64,000 nucleotides of DNA from Colwellia echini (GCF_002843355.2 NZ_PJAI02000014.1:45183-109182); one strand, 5' to 3'. Shown: positions 37,333-47,672, counted from the stretch's first letter. The notes: generated by a model not told the origin, from the sequence alone. A program made the numbers and translations.

Positions 37333-38862
37333 CTACGCTAACTTGTCAGAAACAATATGATAGTCAGGGTCTTCAATTATATTCAACTCAACCAGTTTAT
37401 CAGCTTTCTCTAACAAATCTTTACATTCCTGGTTTAAGTGCTTCAAGTGCATTTGTTTATTACGTGATAAATAACGCTCAGCCAAGGTATCAATAGCTTC
37501 AATCGCTGAATGATCTACTACGCGGGAGTTTTTAAAATCAACAATCACATCGTCACTATCAACTTCAGGAGTGAATTGCTCAAGGAAGTTAGCAATTGAA
37601 CCGAAAAATATTGGGCCGTTTACAACATATACCGTTGAACCGTTTTCATTAGTACTACGCTTAACCGTAATATGCTTAGCATGTTCCCAAGCAAAAACTA
37701 AAGCAGATACAATAACACCAACCAAAACCGCTACCGCTAAATCTGAATAAACTGTCACCCCTGAAACAAGCACAATAACAAACGCATCAGCTTTAGGAAC
37801 CTTGCCCAAAATACGCAAACTTGACCATTCAAAGGTACCAATAACCACAATAAACATAACGCCAATTAACGCCGCGATAGGAATTTGTTCAATTAAACCT
37901 GAAGCGAATAATATAAAACCGAGTAAAGCTAATGCTGCAGTAATGCCTGATGCACGACCACGACCGCCTGAGTTAACGTTAATAATAGATTGACCAATCA
38001 TCGCACAACCGCCCATACCACCGAAGAAGCCCGTTGCTGTATTTGCAGCACCTTGCGCAATACATTCTTTATTGCTCTTACCGCGCGTGCCAGTAAGTTC
38101 ATCAATTAAGGTTAGAGTTAATAACGATTCAATAAGGCCAATACCCGCCAAGACGATGGCAAAAGGGAATATTATTTTTAACGTTTCTAATGAAAATGGT
38201 ACATCTGGAATAGCAAAAGTAGGTAAACCACCTGCAATAGAAGCAACATCACCAACCAATTTAGTATCTAAACCAAGTGCAAAAACTAATACTGAAACAC
38301 CAACAATGGCCACTAGAGTAGATGGCACAGCCTTAGTCAACTTAGGAAAGAAGTGAATGACAGCCATAGTTAAAATGATTATCCCTGCCATAGTATACAG
38401 AGGGGTACCTTGCATCCATTCAAGCTCACCCGCGGCATTAGTTACTTTAAACTGCCCTAATTGCGCTAAGAAAATTACAATAGCTAAACCATTTACAAAA
38501 CCAAGCATTACGGGATGCGGCACTAAACGAATGAATTTACCTAACTTAAATACCCCGGCCAGTATTTGCAGTATGCCGGTGAGCACCACAGTAGCAAAGA
38601 GATATTCTACGCCATAAATAGCGACTAAACTCACCATTACTACAGCCATAGCGCCGGTTGCACCAGAAATCATACCCGGACGACCACCAAATACAGCGGT
38701 AATTAAACCCACCATAAATGCTGCGTATAAACCGACTAGCGGTTCAACGCCAGCAACAAAGGCAAAAGCTACCGCTTCAGGCACAAGTGCCAAGGCAACT
38801 GTTAACCCGGATAACACATCGTTTTTCAAATTCGACGTTTTACTCGTGTTTAATTCAAACAT
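37333..38862 (-). CDS. SulP-family inorganic anion transporter with STAS domain
   Basis: SulP proteins transport sulfate, bicarbonate or other anions. The 509-residue protein has about ten membrane segments, starting with [28 protein letters not shown], the SulP signature, and containing [24 protein letters not shown] cytoplasmic STAS domain occupies the last ~110 residues, with [28 protein letters not shown]. The substrate cannot be assigned: bicarbonate is plausible in marine relatives, but no carbonic anhydrase or sulfate genes are adjacent. It is monocistronic. Confidence 0.92.
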   Translation of the reverse strand: MFELNTSKTSNLKNDVLSGLTVALALVPEAVAFAFVAGVEPLVGLYAAFMVGLITAVFGGRPGMISGATGAMAVVMVSLVAIYGVEYLFATVVLTGILQILAGVFKLGKFIRLVPHPVMLGFVNGLAIVIFLAQLGQFKVTNAAGELEWMQGTPLYTMAGIIILTMAVIHFFPKLTKAVPSTLVAIVGVSVLVFALGLDTKLVGDVASIAGGLPTFAIPDVPFSLETLKIIFPFAIVLAGIGLIESLLTLTLIDELTGTRGKSNKECIAQGAANTATGFFGGMGGCAMIGQSIINVNSGGRGRASGITAALALLGFILFASGLIEQIPIAALIGVMFIVVIGTFEWSSLRILGKVPKADAFVIVLVSGVTVYSDLAVAVLVGVIVSALVFAWEHAKHITVKRSTNENGSTVYVVNGPIFFGSIANFLEQFTPEVDSDDVIVDFKNSRVVDHSAIEAIDTLAERYLSRNKQMHLKHLNQECKDLLEKADKLVELNIIEDPDYHIVSDKLA

Positions 38863-39019
38863 TTTTATCTCATTGATTTTATTTATAATGACCTAACACT
38901 TTGGTTAAATCGTCAAAAAATATGGGTTGGGGAGTATGTATTTATTGTTATTTCAAAAACTGAACAACCATAAAAACAAACTAATTAAGCGGTTTTCAGG
39001 GGCGTGAATACTATAGAAT

Positions 39020-39047
39020 GTAAGCGAAAATGTCAATATTCGCTTAC
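39020..39047. terminator. 9-bp inverted repeat upstream of the SulP gene
   Basis: GTAAGCGAA (39020-39028) and TTCGCTTAC (39039-39047) flank a 10 bp AT loop, followed by TTTT on the plus strand. It may be an operator or a terminator remnant; the orientation relative to genes does not decide. Confidence 0.4.
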
Positions 39048-39095
39048 TTTTAGAACACAGGTTATAGGGTGTACGATTTAATAATAAGTAACTAG

Positions 39096-39285
39096 AGGCT
39101 GTTGATCTTTCAGGATTAAAATTTATTCAATTTAAAACGGATTTAATCGCAACGAAAACTTGTATTATAGTTATTCTATTAATACTGTGTTATCGCCTGT
39201 TCATCTAGCCTCTACACTTTACATAATTTAGCTTATCTAAATATTAAACATCTTGCTGTAAAAGTCATCACGAAGTTCAATATTC
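39096..39285. mobile_element. MITE-like element, family 2, copy 3
   Basis: The left end AGGCTGTTGATCTTTCAGGATTAAAAT matches the minus-strand right end of the 6.2 kb copy. The right end on the minus strand, TTGAACTTCGTGATGACTTT followed by TACAGCAAG, matches its left end. The interior shares TTATCGCCTGTTCAT and CTAAATATTAAACATCTTGC with the 29.7 kb copy. The element ends 1-2 bp before the stop codon of the protease gene. About 190 bp, non-coding. Confidence 0.7.
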
Positions 39286-39286
39286 T

Positions 39287-40366
39287 CTAATCAACTATCC
39301 AAAACGTTTCTTTGGTTTGACCGTTACGTAAATATTTAAAGGTGATTTTTTCCCCTTTTTTATAGCCCGCCATGCGTTTTTTAATTTGCACCGCAGAGGC
39401 CAGATCAGTGATAGCAAAACCGTCTACTTCTAGTAAAATATCACCGCCGAGTAAAATTGGGGTACCACCGATTAGCACATTAAGATCTCCGCCTTTAAAG
39501 CCAAGTTTATCTGCCAAAGTACCCGGAATAACGTGTTGTAATAACATACCATGACCCGCAGTATTATTTATGGCATATGATTGTTTTTCGTTAAGTAACA
39601 TTGGAATAAAACCAGCGAAAGTACCTGGATCGCTTTCCATAATATGGCGAACAGTATCAACAGAAATAACAAAACCTAAACCATTACTACCGCCACTTTT
39701 TGACAAAATATGACTAACAATACCAATAATTTCACCATTAAGGTTAAACATTGGCCCACCAGAATTACCTTGGTTAATTGACGCATCAGTTTGCAATAAA
39801 CGAGGCTCTAATGCTCGACCTGGTATCGCTTTGTTATCACGAATTCCACTTAAATAACCTACCGACAAACTGTGACTTACACCAAATGGTGCGCCAATAA
39901 CAATAACTTGCTCGCCAATTTGATAATCGTTATCTTTAGCTAATGTTAATGGTTTTGCAGTTTCTGCGACTTTTGATGCTTGGATCATTGCTAAATCAAT
40001 AAGCGGCTCTACCCACACAACATGACCAGTAGCTTTAGTACCGTCGGTGTAAACCACCTCAATTGAGGTTGCTTTATCAACCACATGGGCTGCAGTTAAA
40101 ATTCGTCCTTCTTTACTTATTAACGCTCCAGATCCTAAAGAGCCTGATGTTTTAGCTTCATAAACTACTTGGCCAGCTGTTGGTGAGGCTAACGATTTAA
40201 CATGTAACTCAACCACTGAAGGGTTAACTTTTTTGTACAAGGTTTGAATAGAGTTTTCTTTAACTTGGTATGCCTGAGTTGATGTAGAGCAGCCACTTAA
40301 AAAAACAATACTGGTAAGTACCATAGCGTTAAATAACTGAGCTGATAATAATTTTGCTTTGAACAT
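39287..40366 (-). CDS. HtrA/DegP-type trypsin-like serine protease lipoprotein with PDZ domain
   Basis: A 359-residue periplasmic S1C protease anchored as a lipoprotein: the signal peptide ends in FLSGC. The catalytic triad is visible as TAAHVV (His), IDLAMIQ (Asp) and QGNSGGPMF (Ser). A PDZ domain follows from about residue 265, with LADKLGFKGGDLNVLIGGTP and GDILLEVDGFAITDL. Only one PDZ is present, as in DegS rather than DegP, but it lacks the DegS membrane anchor helix. It could degrade misfolded envelope proteins. A link with the sigma-E system is possible, but no sigma-E promoter was seen upstream. Confidence 0.9.
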   Translation of the reverse strand: MFKAKLLSAQLFNAMVLTSIVFLSGCSTSTQAYQVKENSIQTLYKKVNPSVVELHVKSLASPTAGQVVYEAKTSGSLGSGALISKEGRILTAAHVVDKATSIEVVYTDGTKATGHVVWVEPLIDLAMIQASKVAETAKPLTLAKDNDYQIGEQVIVIGAPFGVSHSLSVGYLSGIRDNKAIPGRALEPRLLQTDASINQGNSGGPMFNLNGEIIGIVSHILSKSGGSNGLGFVISVDTVRHIMESDPGTFAGFIPMLLNEKQSYAINNTAGHGMLLQHVIPGTLADKLGFKGGDLNVLIGGTPILLGGDILLEVDGFAITDLASAVQIKKRMAGYKKGEKITFKYLRNGQTKETFWIVD

Positions 40367-40530
40367 AGAAATATCCGTATTTTATAATATTAGCTGTAGT
40401 GTAACTAACTGTGTTCGTTGTTTCATTAAGTTTGTCTGTTTGACTCAGAGAATGCTCAAGTTCATAGCGAATATAAGATAAAGTGTTATGATAGCGCCGA
40501 TTACTAAATAGCTCGATTCAGGAAAAGTAC

Positions 40531-40908
40531 ATGGAACTTATCGTCTCATTGGCAGCATTAGCTGTAATGTCATTACTTTGGTTAATATGGCAACTTGTTA
40601 AAGCCAAAAGATTTACTCGCTTTAAACAGCAAATTGAAACAGATTTAAAAGCAAAAGTTATTGAAAATATAAAAGAAGAGTTAGAGCACACCCGAAGTGA
40701 GATATTTCCTAATAACCTTTGTCACGAAGAAGCGGCAATACTTTATTGGACACAATATAAAAGCCGCATATTGCATGCGGCTCTAAACAGAGAAATTATT
40801 GACCAACAATGGTTGACAGATACAGGTAATTTACGAAACGCCCAACATTTATTTTTTGTTGAGCGCCAATATTTACCGATAGCAAGAGTTAATCAAGAAC
40901 AAGTTTAA
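40531..40908 (+). CDS. DUF2489-like small membrane-anchored protein
   Basis: A 125-residue protein with one N-terminal membrane segment (ELIVSLAALAVMSLLWLIWQLV) and a soluble charged domain containing NNLCHEEAAILYWTQYKSRIL. It resembles the DUF2489 family found near trmB and mutY in marine gammaproteobacteria. The function is unknown. It is convergent with trmB, with 41 bp between their ends. Confidence 0.7.
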   Translation: MELIVSLAALAVMSLLWLIWQLVKAKRFTRFKQQIETDLKAKVIENIKEELEHTRSEIFPNNLCHEEAAILYWTQYKSRILHAALNREIIDQQWLTDTGNLRNAQHLFFVERQYLPIARVNQEQV

Positions 40909-40949
40909 CGCTATAGTTAAGCTTAAATACAACCTATATTAAGCTTGAA

Positions 40950-41684
40950 TTATGCTTTTTTAGCGAATTGTAAATCCCAAACACCGTGACCAAGGTTTTG
41001 ACCGCGATTTTCAAACTTAGTTAACGGACGAGAATCAGGACGCGGCACATAATCATTCGTTGTTGATAAGTTGTTGTAACCTGGCGATTTTTGCATATCT
41101 TCTAACATACATTCCGCATAGTTTTCCCAGTCCGTTGCCATATGAAAAACACCATCAACTTTAAGTTTTTGTCTAATGGTTTCAACAAATTCAGCTGAAA
41201 CAATACGACGCTTATGGTGTTTCTTTTTATGCCACGGATCAGGAAAAAATAATTGCACAGTGGTTAACACACCATCAGGAATACAATCAGCTAACACTTC
41301 AATAGCATCGTGCTCATAAACCTTTAAGTTAGTAACTTCTGCTTCAACTGCTGAGGCTATACAAGCACCAACACCTGGTTTGTGCACTTCAACACCAATA
41401 AAGTTTAATTCTGGCGCAGCTTTAGCCATTTCAACTAACGACTTCCCCATCCCAAAACCAATTTCTAAAACAACAGGATTGTTATTAGCAAATAATGCTG
41501 CAGGATTAATTAAACCATCGCTATGCATTAAGCCCATTTCAGCCCAATGGTTATCAATAGCACGCTCTTGGTTTTTGGTTAAGCGACCTTCGCGTTTTAC
41601 AAAGCTACGTACTTTACGAATGTACTTACCTTCTTGCTCAGCTTGCTCTATGGTTTTATGTGTTTTTTCAATTTTATCAGTCAT
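40950..41684 (-). CDS. trmB: tRNA (guanine-N7-)-methyltransferase TrmB
   Basis: TrmB uses S-adenosylmethionine to methylate G46 of tRNA. The 244-residue protein has the SAM-binding loop [27 protein letters not shown], and the catalytic region [20 protein letters not shown], diagnostic for TrmB. The C-terminal [23 protein letters not shown] is also conserved. Length matches E. coli (239). It precedes yggL-mutY in the conserved gammaproteobacterial neighbourhood, with mutY divergent. Confidence 0.97.
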   Translation of the reverse strand: MTDKIEKTHKTIEQAEQEGKYIRKVRSFVKREGRLTKNQERAIDNHWAEMGLMHSDGLINPAALFANNNPVVLEIGFGMGKSLVEMAKAAPELNFIGVEVHKPGVGACIASAVEAEVTNLKVYEHDAIEVLADCIPDGVLTTVQLFFPDPWHKKKHHKRRIVSAEFVETIRQKLKVDGVFHMATDWENYAECMLEDMQKSPGYNNLSTTNDYVPRPDSRPLTKFENRGQNLGHGVWDLQFAKKA

Positions 41685-41852
41685 AATTTTCTTTATTCAA
41701 ATAAATATCTTTAACTATATCTGCTTCGTGTTACTAAATTAGCTCACTGAAAGAATTTAAAATGCTTTGTACAAGGCAAGTGAACGACGGAATAGTTCTT
41801 CATATTTCGAGTTTACTTAACGCAGTAGAAAGCAATTTAAAACTTTCAGAAA

Positions 41853-42191
41853 TTATTCAGCCCACCATACATCGTAAAGGTCGCTTACCGCTACTGAAGT
41901 AGCACCATTGTCAGTCAACCACTTTTCAACAGCTGTGCGGTGCTCTTCAGTACAAGATCCTAATGCTTGTGTACAAATAATACCATGCCATAATGTATCG
42001 CCTTCACCACCAAAGCCTAGTTTATTTGGCTGAATTACTTCTGCAAAAAACTTACTGATAAAAGCATCAAGCTCTTCACCATTTATACCGTCTTTTAATT
42101 TCCAAGCAACATCAAAGCCTAGTTCTTGAAATTCAGCTACACGTAATTTTTTACGTAAACGAGTGCTGCGATTTTTTGCATCTATTTTCAT
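41853..42191 (-). CDS. yggL: YggL (DUF469) ribosome-associated protein
   Basis: A 112-residue protein of the YggL family, which associates with the large ribosomal subunit in E. coli. The N-terminal RSTRLRKKLRVAEFQELGFDVAW and the glycine-rich LGFGGEGDTLWHGIICTQALGSCTEEHR segment are diagnostic. Length matches the family (108). It lies after trmB on the minus strand with 168 bp between them, and divergent to mutY. Confidence 0.95.
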   Translation of the reverse strand: MKIDAKNRSTRLRKKLRVAEFQELGFDVAWKLKDGINGEELDAFISKFFAEVIQPNKLGFGGEGDTLWHGIICTQALGSCTEEHRTAVEKWLTDNGATSVAVSDLYDVWWAE

Positions 42192-42384
42192 GATAAAGCC
42201 TTACTTTTTTAAGAGGACTTCTTGCTAGTTTGAAGAAGAACGAAATGAAGCGATTTTTAAAGGCGATATTATATACTTGTTCCTGCTTAAAGGGTAGTTT
42301 TGAAAAACAAAGCTCAATTTTACTTACTAATTACTTAGATTTACTCAATTGAGCTCAACCAGTAATTTCGTTACACTGCGCGCT

Positions 42385-43485
42385 ATGAATAATTCTATAG
42401 AAATATCAGCTAAATCAGCTGAAAAATTTGGTCAGCAAGTTGTTAGCTGGTACCACCAACAAGGTAGAAAACATCTACCTTGGCAACAAGATAAAACACC
42501 TTACCGTGTGTGGATATCTGAGATCATGTTACAACAAACCCAAGTTGCGACTGTTATCCCATACTATCAACGCTTTATGGAAAGCTTTCCAACGATTACT
42601 GATTTAGCGAATGCTGATGAAGATGTTGTTTTGCATCATTGGACAGGGCTTGGGTATTACGCACGTGCGCGTAATTTACATAAAGCAGCAAAAATAATGA
42701 CCGAAAACTATGCGGGTAATTTTCCTATAGATATAGATGAAGTAATTGCCCTGCCAGGTATTGGGCGCTCAACCGCAGGGGCAATATTAAGTTTATCACT
42801 TAAACAACATCACCCTATTTTAGATGGCAACGTAAAACGTGTATTGGCGCGTAGCTATTTAGTTGAAGGTTATAATGGTTTAAGTAAATTCGACAAAGCC
42901 TTATGGCAATTAAGTGAACAGTTAACGCCCGCAATTGAAACCGATAATTTTAATCAGGCAATGATGGATTTAGGCGCAACTGTCTGCACGCGTAGTAAAC
43001 CTAGCTGTGAATTATGTCCTGTTGAGCAAAGTTGTTTAGCGAAAGCTGGCGATCAACAAATGAATTTTCCACAAAAAAAACCTAAAAAAACATTACCGAT
43101 TAAAAAAACGATTATGGTAATTCCGCGCATTAGTAATGAACGTAGCCATAAAGTATTAATGGAAAAACGTCCTCCTGCAGGAATTTGGGGAGGATTATGG
43201 TGTTTTCATGAAATTGATGAACTCACTGAAATGGATGACTTACTGGCTAATTTGTCTCTTAAAGCACTTTCTTTTGAACAGCATGAAGAATTTAGACATA
43301 CCTTTAGCCACTTTCATTTAGACATTACCCCTGTTGTTGCTGATTGTAGAGAGCTAGACTATACAGAAATAGATACAACAAAAATAAACGAACCAAATCA
43401 ACATAAGTGGTATGATTTACATTTAGGTGAAAGTGTTGGCTTAGCCGCTTCTACACAAAAGCTACTGACCTTGCTAAGCACTTAA
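42385..43485 (+). CDS. mutY: Adenine DNA glycosylase MutY
   Basis: MutY removes adenine mispaired with 8-oxoguanine. It contains [41 protein letters not shown], and the helix-hairpin-helix region [18 protein letters not shown] with the catalytic aspartate in [14 protein letters not shown]. The iron-sulfur cluster cysteines are in [17 protein letters not shown]. The C-terminal Nudix-like domain carries [13 protein letters not shown] start it at the ATG 42385, matching known MutY N-termini (366 residues); a TTG at 42349 would extend it by 12. It precedes yggX, as in E. coli. Confidence 0.97.
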   Translation: MNNSIEISAKSAEKFGQQVVSWYHQQGRKHLPWQQDKTPYRVWISEIMLQQTQVATVIPYYQRFMESFPTITDLANADEDVVLHHWTGLGYYARARNLHKAAKIMTENYAGNFPIDIDEVIALPGIGRSTAGAILSLSLKQHHPILDGNVKRVLARSYLVEGYNGLSKFDKALWQLSEQLTPAIETDNFNQAMMDLGATVCTRSKPSCELCPVEQSCLAKAGDQQMNFPQKKPKKTLPIKKTIMVIPRISNERSHKVLMEKRPPAGIWGGLWCFHEIDELTEMDDLLANLSLKALSFEQHEEFRHTFSHFHLDITPVVADCRELDYTEIDTTKINEPNQHKWYDLHLGESVGLAASTQKLLTLLST

Positions 43486-43562
43486 CAGCCGCTTGCACAA
43501 TAACAAATAATTAATCCCCATAATCATTAGATTTATAACAACTTAAACACAGAGAAAACATT

Positions 43563-43835
43563 ATGAGCCGCACTGTATTTTGTCAAAATTTAAAAAAAGA
43601 AGCTGAAGGTCTAGGTTTTCAACTTTACCCTGGAGAAATTGGTAAGCGTATTTTTGATAATATTTCAAAAGAAGCGTGGACTATCTGGCAAAAGAAACAA
43701 ACCATGATCATCAATGAAAAGAAAATGAATATGATGAACCCTGATGACCGAGCGTTTTTAGAGTCAGCCATGGTAGATTTTCTTTTTGAAGGTAAAGAAC
43801 CAGAAATTGAAGGTTATGTACCACCAAGTAAATAA
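43563..43835 (+). CDS. yggX: Fe(2+)-trafficking protein YggX
   Basis: YggX supplies iron for iron-sulfur cluster repair and protects against superoxide. The 90-residue protein begins [19 protein letters not shown], with the conserved redox cysteine at residue 7. It continues with [26 protein letters not shown] and ends with EGYVPP, all diagnostic. It follows mutY by 77 bp on the same strand, the conserved mutY-yggX pair. Confidence 0.98.
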   Translation: MSRTVFCQNLKKEAEGLGFQLYPGEIGKRIFDNISKEAWTIWQKKQTMIINEKKMNMMNPDDRAFLESAMVDFLFEGKEPEIEGYVPPSK

Positions 43836-43991
43836 TTATTATGGCTTAGCAATTCTTTAAGTAACTTTTCTGAGAGCTAAGGTCTTGCTTACTTTATAAC
43901 TCGTTAACGCTTATAAAATCTGCACAATAAACAGATGTGCTGTAAAAAACAGCAAACAAACACTTTTTATTAAAAAGTTTAAAAATAAGTG

Positions 43992-44020
43992 TTGACGAGT
44001 AAGCCGAAAAACAGTTTAAT
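43992..44020 (+). promoter_or_regulatory. Promoter of the tRNA-Phe/tRNA-Thr unit
   Basis: TTGACG (-35), 17 bp spacer and TTTAAT (-10), followed by the GC-rich discriminator ACCGCCCG typical of stringently controlled tRNA promoters. It lies about 60 bp before tRNA-Phe. Confidence 0.78.
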
Positions 44021-44080
44021 ACCGCCCGTCTTAACGAGGCAGCGAAATCGCCCAAGTATTAATACTTAGTTAAGCAAGTT

Positions 44081-44156
44081 GCCCCGATAGCTCAGTTGGT
44101 AGAGCAGAGGATTGAAAATCCTCGTGTCCCTGGTTCAAATCCGGGTCGGGGCACCA
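44081..44156 (+). tRNA. tRNA-Phe (GAA), copy 2
   Basis: Identical over all 76 nt to the minus-strand gene at 36480-36555, including an encoded CCA end. Anticodon GAA in the loop TTGAAAA. Cotranscribed with tRNA-Thr 114 bp downstream. Confidence 0.98.
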
Positions 44157-44269
44157 TTTAAAGAAGTGGTGCTCTTTTATTATTACTAATAATAAATATT
44201 TAGCATTACTTTGGTGCCAGAGTATTTAAATAATTAATTTATTATAAATACTGCACACGTTCTTCGTGT

Positions 44270-44345
<76 letters not shown>

Positions 44346-44370
44346 TTTATTCTCCTCGGAGAAGAAACAA

Positions 44371-44400
44371 AACCTTAACAGCAATGTTAAGGTTTTTTTT
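44371..44400 (+). terminator. Terminator of the tRNA-Phe/Thr unit
   Basis: AACCTTAACA-GCAA-TGTTAAGGTT followed by TTTTTT: a perfect 10 bp stem, tetraloop and T run, 26 bp after tRNA-Thr. Confidence 0.93.
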
Positions 44401-44541
44401 CGTCTGGAGGTTATGGAATTAATAATTGAATTTTGACTTGATGAATAAACATAATACTCCTTCATCATTTAATGGCATTATAAGCGTAAACGTTGACTTC
44501 GACTTTGGTTGATATAACTCATATAAAATACAGGTTAAATA

Positions 44542-45258
44542 ATGCAACCGCACTTACAAACACTGATTAACTTATTAACAAAAAATGATTTGAAATTATT
44601 GCTTCAGCATTACATCGACTCAAGCGAAATAGAAAATAATGAACAGTTAGGCTTTATGTTTCAACAATCAGAAATAAAGCCATCTAATTTTAGTTATTAC
44701 CAGCAACTTGCTACAGGTTTTATAAAAGTAAAAGGAATTTCAAAGTCTCTTATTTCAAAATTAAAAACACACAATACCTTGAGCTTTTTCACGCCAGCCT
44801 TACAAATAAAAGATAATTTTAAAGTAACAGATGATCAACATCGTAATGTTTTGCACTTTTTATTTACTAACAACAAAGTACTTTCAGCAAATAAACAACC
44901 ACCATTTAACTATTTACGTTCTATGATGTTATTCGGCAGCAATAATGCCTTACGTGACGCCCTGTGCCAACGTAATGAACAAAACTTAACGCCTATTGAA
45001 TGCTATTTGTTTACCAATAATAATTTAGCTCCTTTAGCTAATCATGAACTTACGGCTTTATTGGCCTTAATTGAAATTGAAAGTAAGCAACAAGAAGTAA
45101 ATAACGTTAATTATCCTTTATTTATTAAAAAAGTAAGAGAACTGTGCCAAGGCAGTACACCGTCAGAAATTGAAGAGTTACAGCGAGTTGTTTTAATTGC
45201 CACTTATTACAAAATAAGCATTCAGTCGGTTTTAGAATATATTAATAATGCTGCATAA
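44542..45258 (+). CDS. Uncharacterised cytoplasmic protein with possible ankyrin-like segments
   Basis: I do not recognise this 238-residue protein. It has no signal peptide or membrane segment. The middle part, DDQHRNVLHFLFTNNKVL and later RNEQNLTPIECYLFTNNN, resembles degenerate ankyrin-type repeats (x-G-x-T-x-L-H pattern), with a helical character throughout. Base composition matches its neighbours. It stands alone downstream of the tRNA terminator. Homologues annotated as hypothetical or ankyrin-repeat proteins would be expected in other Colwellia-type genomes, but that is a guess. Confidence 0.75.
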   Translation: MQPHLQTLINLLTKNDLKLLLQHYIDSSEIENNEQLGFMFQQSEIKPSNFSYYQQLATGFIKVKGISKSLISKLKTHNTLSFFTPALQIKDNFKVTDDQHRNVLHFLFTNNKVLSANKQPPFNYLRSMMLFGSNNALRDALCQRNEQNLTPIECYLFTNNNLAPLANHELTALLALIEIESKQQEVNNVNYPLFIKKVRELCQGSTPSEIEELQRVVLIATYYKISIQSVLEYINNAA

Positions 45259-45875
45259 TTTAGCCGTTATTATCGAAAGTGCCTGCTCCTGACGAAACCT
45301 CTAGAAATATATGTCCGTTAAATTAGTGGCCAAGTAAGCCTCCCCTATTATCATTGTTGATTGGTCATCTTTTAATGACTCAGACACATTTCACTTACAC
45401 AGACAAGGTACTGATATTAAAGGTTTTCATCATTGTTTTCCATTTTTCAACGATTTAAAAATCACTCGTATTTTTAAATATAATTACCCCAATTCCGATA
45501 AATGATTAATCACTTGTGCTGATTTCCTCCCCCCGCCTACGTTGCTTTCAATCACAACCACCAGTTTCTGCTTATTTTTCAACCTATAAATATACCACCT
45601 TATCTCTTTGTGACTGAAAATATACCGCTTCAGCGAATCTCAATAGTTAACGCGTTTTATTAGTGTAATGTCAGATTAGGTCTTAATTAATTTGGCTTAC
45701 TTTCATACGTTTTTGACAGTAAAAAGCATTTAAATTTTGACCATTAATTAGAATAAAAACGATGCATATTCATATTTCAAACAATTAAAATAAAACCATT
45801 AAAATCAAATAATTATTGGTTAATTAGTTTAATAAAAATATGAAAAAGCAATTAGACATTTACTGGGGAAACATA
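45259..45875. other. Intergenic region with a fragment of a decayed transposase
   Basis: 617 bp without an intact gene before the glucan locus. At 45338-45436 one frame reads a ~33-residue peptide resembling an IS4-type transposase core (listed separately). The remaining AT-rich sequence should contain the promoter of the lipoprotein gene, but no good match is apparent. Confidence 0.5.
45338..45436 (+). pseudogene. Possible IS4-type transposase fragment
   Basis: Frame 45338 on translates to ASPIIIVDWSSFNDSDTFHL followed by HRQGTDIKGFHH, open for about 33 codons. The IVDWS segment followed by F/L-L-x-R resembles the conserved core around the first catalytic aspartate of IS4-family transposases. 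It is preceded by a stop codon and has no continuation in frame, so it is a remnant at best. Confidence 0.4.
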
Positions 45876-47552
45876 ATGAAAAAATATAATAATAAGTTAG
45901 TTAAAACAATGATCAGCGTTAGTTTGGGTTTAGCACTAAGTGCTTGTGGCTCAGATTCCAAAGAAACACCTATTACAATTCCAGATACAGTAATAAATGC
46001 AGCGCCAACTATCACTAGTAATGCAGAAACTACGGTTGCATCAGGCGTTGCTTATAGTTACTTATTAGTAGGGGCGGACGTTGATGGCGATACCTTAACA
46101 ATGTCTGCAACCAATTTACCTGCTTGGCTAACGTTTGACAGTGCTACAGGAATTTTATCTGGCACCGCGGCAGAAACGGATGCTGGTGAATATGCAATAA
46201 CATTAACTGTAAGCGACGGCACTGATGACATTACGCAATCTTTTACAATAAACGTTACCGCAGCTGACACCTCCCCTGATAATAACCCTGCGGTTATTAC
46301 AAGCTCAGGCATTACAACAGCAACAGTTGGTGAAGCATATGCTTATACTTTAACAGCTACAGATGCAGACAATGACACCTTAACAATGTCTGCAACTATT
46401 CCTAATGAACTTTCGTGGTTAACGTTTGATGCAACAAGCGGTATTTTGTCAGGAACTCCTGCATCAGGTGATATAGCAACTACAGCAATTACTTTAACGG
46501 TAAATGATGGAACTGAAGATACTACACAAACTTTTAATATCGAAGTTGATGAAACTGTTATTGTTAGTAATGTAATTGATTTTGAAGAAGCGTCTGATAC
46601 TTACGTATTTAATAACTTTGACGGTGGTATGTCTGAGGTTGTAGCAAACCCACAAGTCACAGGTATCGATGTTAGTGCACAAGTAGTTAAAATGGAAAAA
46701 TTTGCCGGCCAACAATGGGGAGGAAGCACTCTAACGCTACCTACAGCGATGGTATTAGATGCTGCTGATAATACATTCAAGTTGAAAGTCTACGCCGATC
46801 GCGCAGTACCTGTTTTATTTAAACTTGAAGGTATTAATAAAGAACTTTCAGTTAATCATACAGGCAGTGGCTGGGAAGAATTAACCTTTGATTTTGGTAC
46901 TGATGCAGCAGGTTCATTATCTGCAGTAACTATGATATTTGATCTTGGTGTAATGGGTGATGCTGAAAATGATGCTAGTAACTGGACCTTCTACTACGAC
47001 GACCTTTCATTACCAACGTCTAAAGAAGTTGATGAAAGTGGCTTTGTTGCAGTAGGCACACCTTATGATTTTGAGGCTGCGGGTTTTGGTGGTGACTTTA
47101 CTTGGGCTGTTTTTGAAAATGATGGAAATGCCCCGCTTGAATTTGTTGCTAATCCTGGTTCATCTGCACTAAATGATTCAGCTATTGTTGCGATGTTTAC
47201 GGCAAAACAAGCCGGTCAAGCTTGGGCTGGCACTGAAACTACCGCAGCAAATACAACGCCATTTACGATGGATGCTAGCAATAGCATAGTGAAAATTATG
47301 GTCTATAAGTCGGTTATCAGTGATGTTGGATTAAAATTCTCTGTCGGCGCAGCAGCGCAAGGAGAGCTTAAAGTTGCGAACACTAAAATTAATGAGTGGG
47401 AGGAGTTAACCTTTGATTTCTCTAGTCGTGTTGGTTCAGCCGAAACGATAAATATTGATTCTGTCATTGTATTTCCGGATTTTAATACCGATGGAAGAGC
47501 CAGTGATACGGTGAGTTATTTCGATAACATTACTTTTGGTCATTATGAATAA
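45876..47552 (+). CDS. Lipoprotein with two Ig-like (He_PIG) domains and duplicated CBM-like module
   Basis: A 558-residue surface lipoprotein, probably polysaccharide-binding. The signal peptide ends in LGLALSACG, a lipobox. Two putative Ig domains follow (residues ~40-125 and ~137-225), each with SGxAYxYxLxAxDxDGDTLTMSA and WLTFDxxTGILSGTP motifs. The rest consists of two related modules of ~150 residues with DFE, F-x-G-Q-x-W-A/G-G and WEELTFDF motifs, resembling carbohydrate-binding beta sandwiches. I start it at the ATG 45876 with GGGGAA upstream; a start at 45840 would place 12 residues before the signal peptide. It opens a locus with a CBM6 protein and a GH16 glucanase. Confidence 0.82.
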   Translation: MKKYNNKLVKTMISVSLGLALSACGSDSKETPITIPDTVINAAPTITSNAETTVASGVAYSYLLVGADVDGDTLTMSATNLPAWLTFDSATGILSGTAAETDAGEYAITLTVSDGTDDITQSFTINVTAADTSPDNNPAVITSSGITTATVGEAYAYTLTATDADNDTLTMSATIPNELSWLTFDATSGILSGTPASGDIATTAITLTVNDGTEDTTQTFNIEVDETVIVSNVIDFEEASDTYVFNNFDGGMSEVVANPQVTGIDVSAQVVKMEKFAGQQWGGSTLTLPTAMVLDAADNTFKLKVYADRAVPVLFKLEGINKELSVNHTGSGWEELTFDFGTDAAGSLSAVTMIFDLGVMGDAENDASNWTFYYDDLSLPTSKEVDESGFVAVGTPYDFEAAGFGGDFTWAVFENDGNAPLEFVANPGSSALNDSAIVAMFTAKQAGQAWAGTETTAANTTPFTMDASNSIVKIMVYKSVISDVGLKFSVGAAAQGELKVANTKINEWEELTFDFSSRVGSAETINIDSVIVFPDFNTDGRASDTVSYFDNITFGHYE

Positions 47553-47672
47553 GCTTAGTTTTATTTAATAGGCTGCTCCTTCGAAGGGGATTTACGATGA
47601 ATGTTGTAAAGCCCCTTTTCTTTATCTTCTGATAGCTATTTTATTAAACAAATTTATGACTTGGGTACCGAT

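Larger units (their letters stand above)
38863..39286. other. Intergenic region SulP / HtrA-type protease with repeat element
   Basis: Contains an inverted repeat GTAAGCGAA/TTCGCTTAC at 39020-39047 and a family 2 element at about 39096-39285. Neither strand has a credible coding frame. The SulP promoter should lie next to 38863, but no clear -10/-35 pair was identified. Confidence 0.55.

Noticed and set aside
38072..38617. Two plus-strand frames of 86-94 codons opposite the SulP gene
   Set aside because: They are antisense to conserved membrane segments of SulP, with no Shine-Dalgarno and no recognisable protein.
40367..40530. Sigma-E promoter before the HtrA-type protease
   Set aside because: An AAACTT motif is present, but no matching -10 element at 15-17 bp was found.
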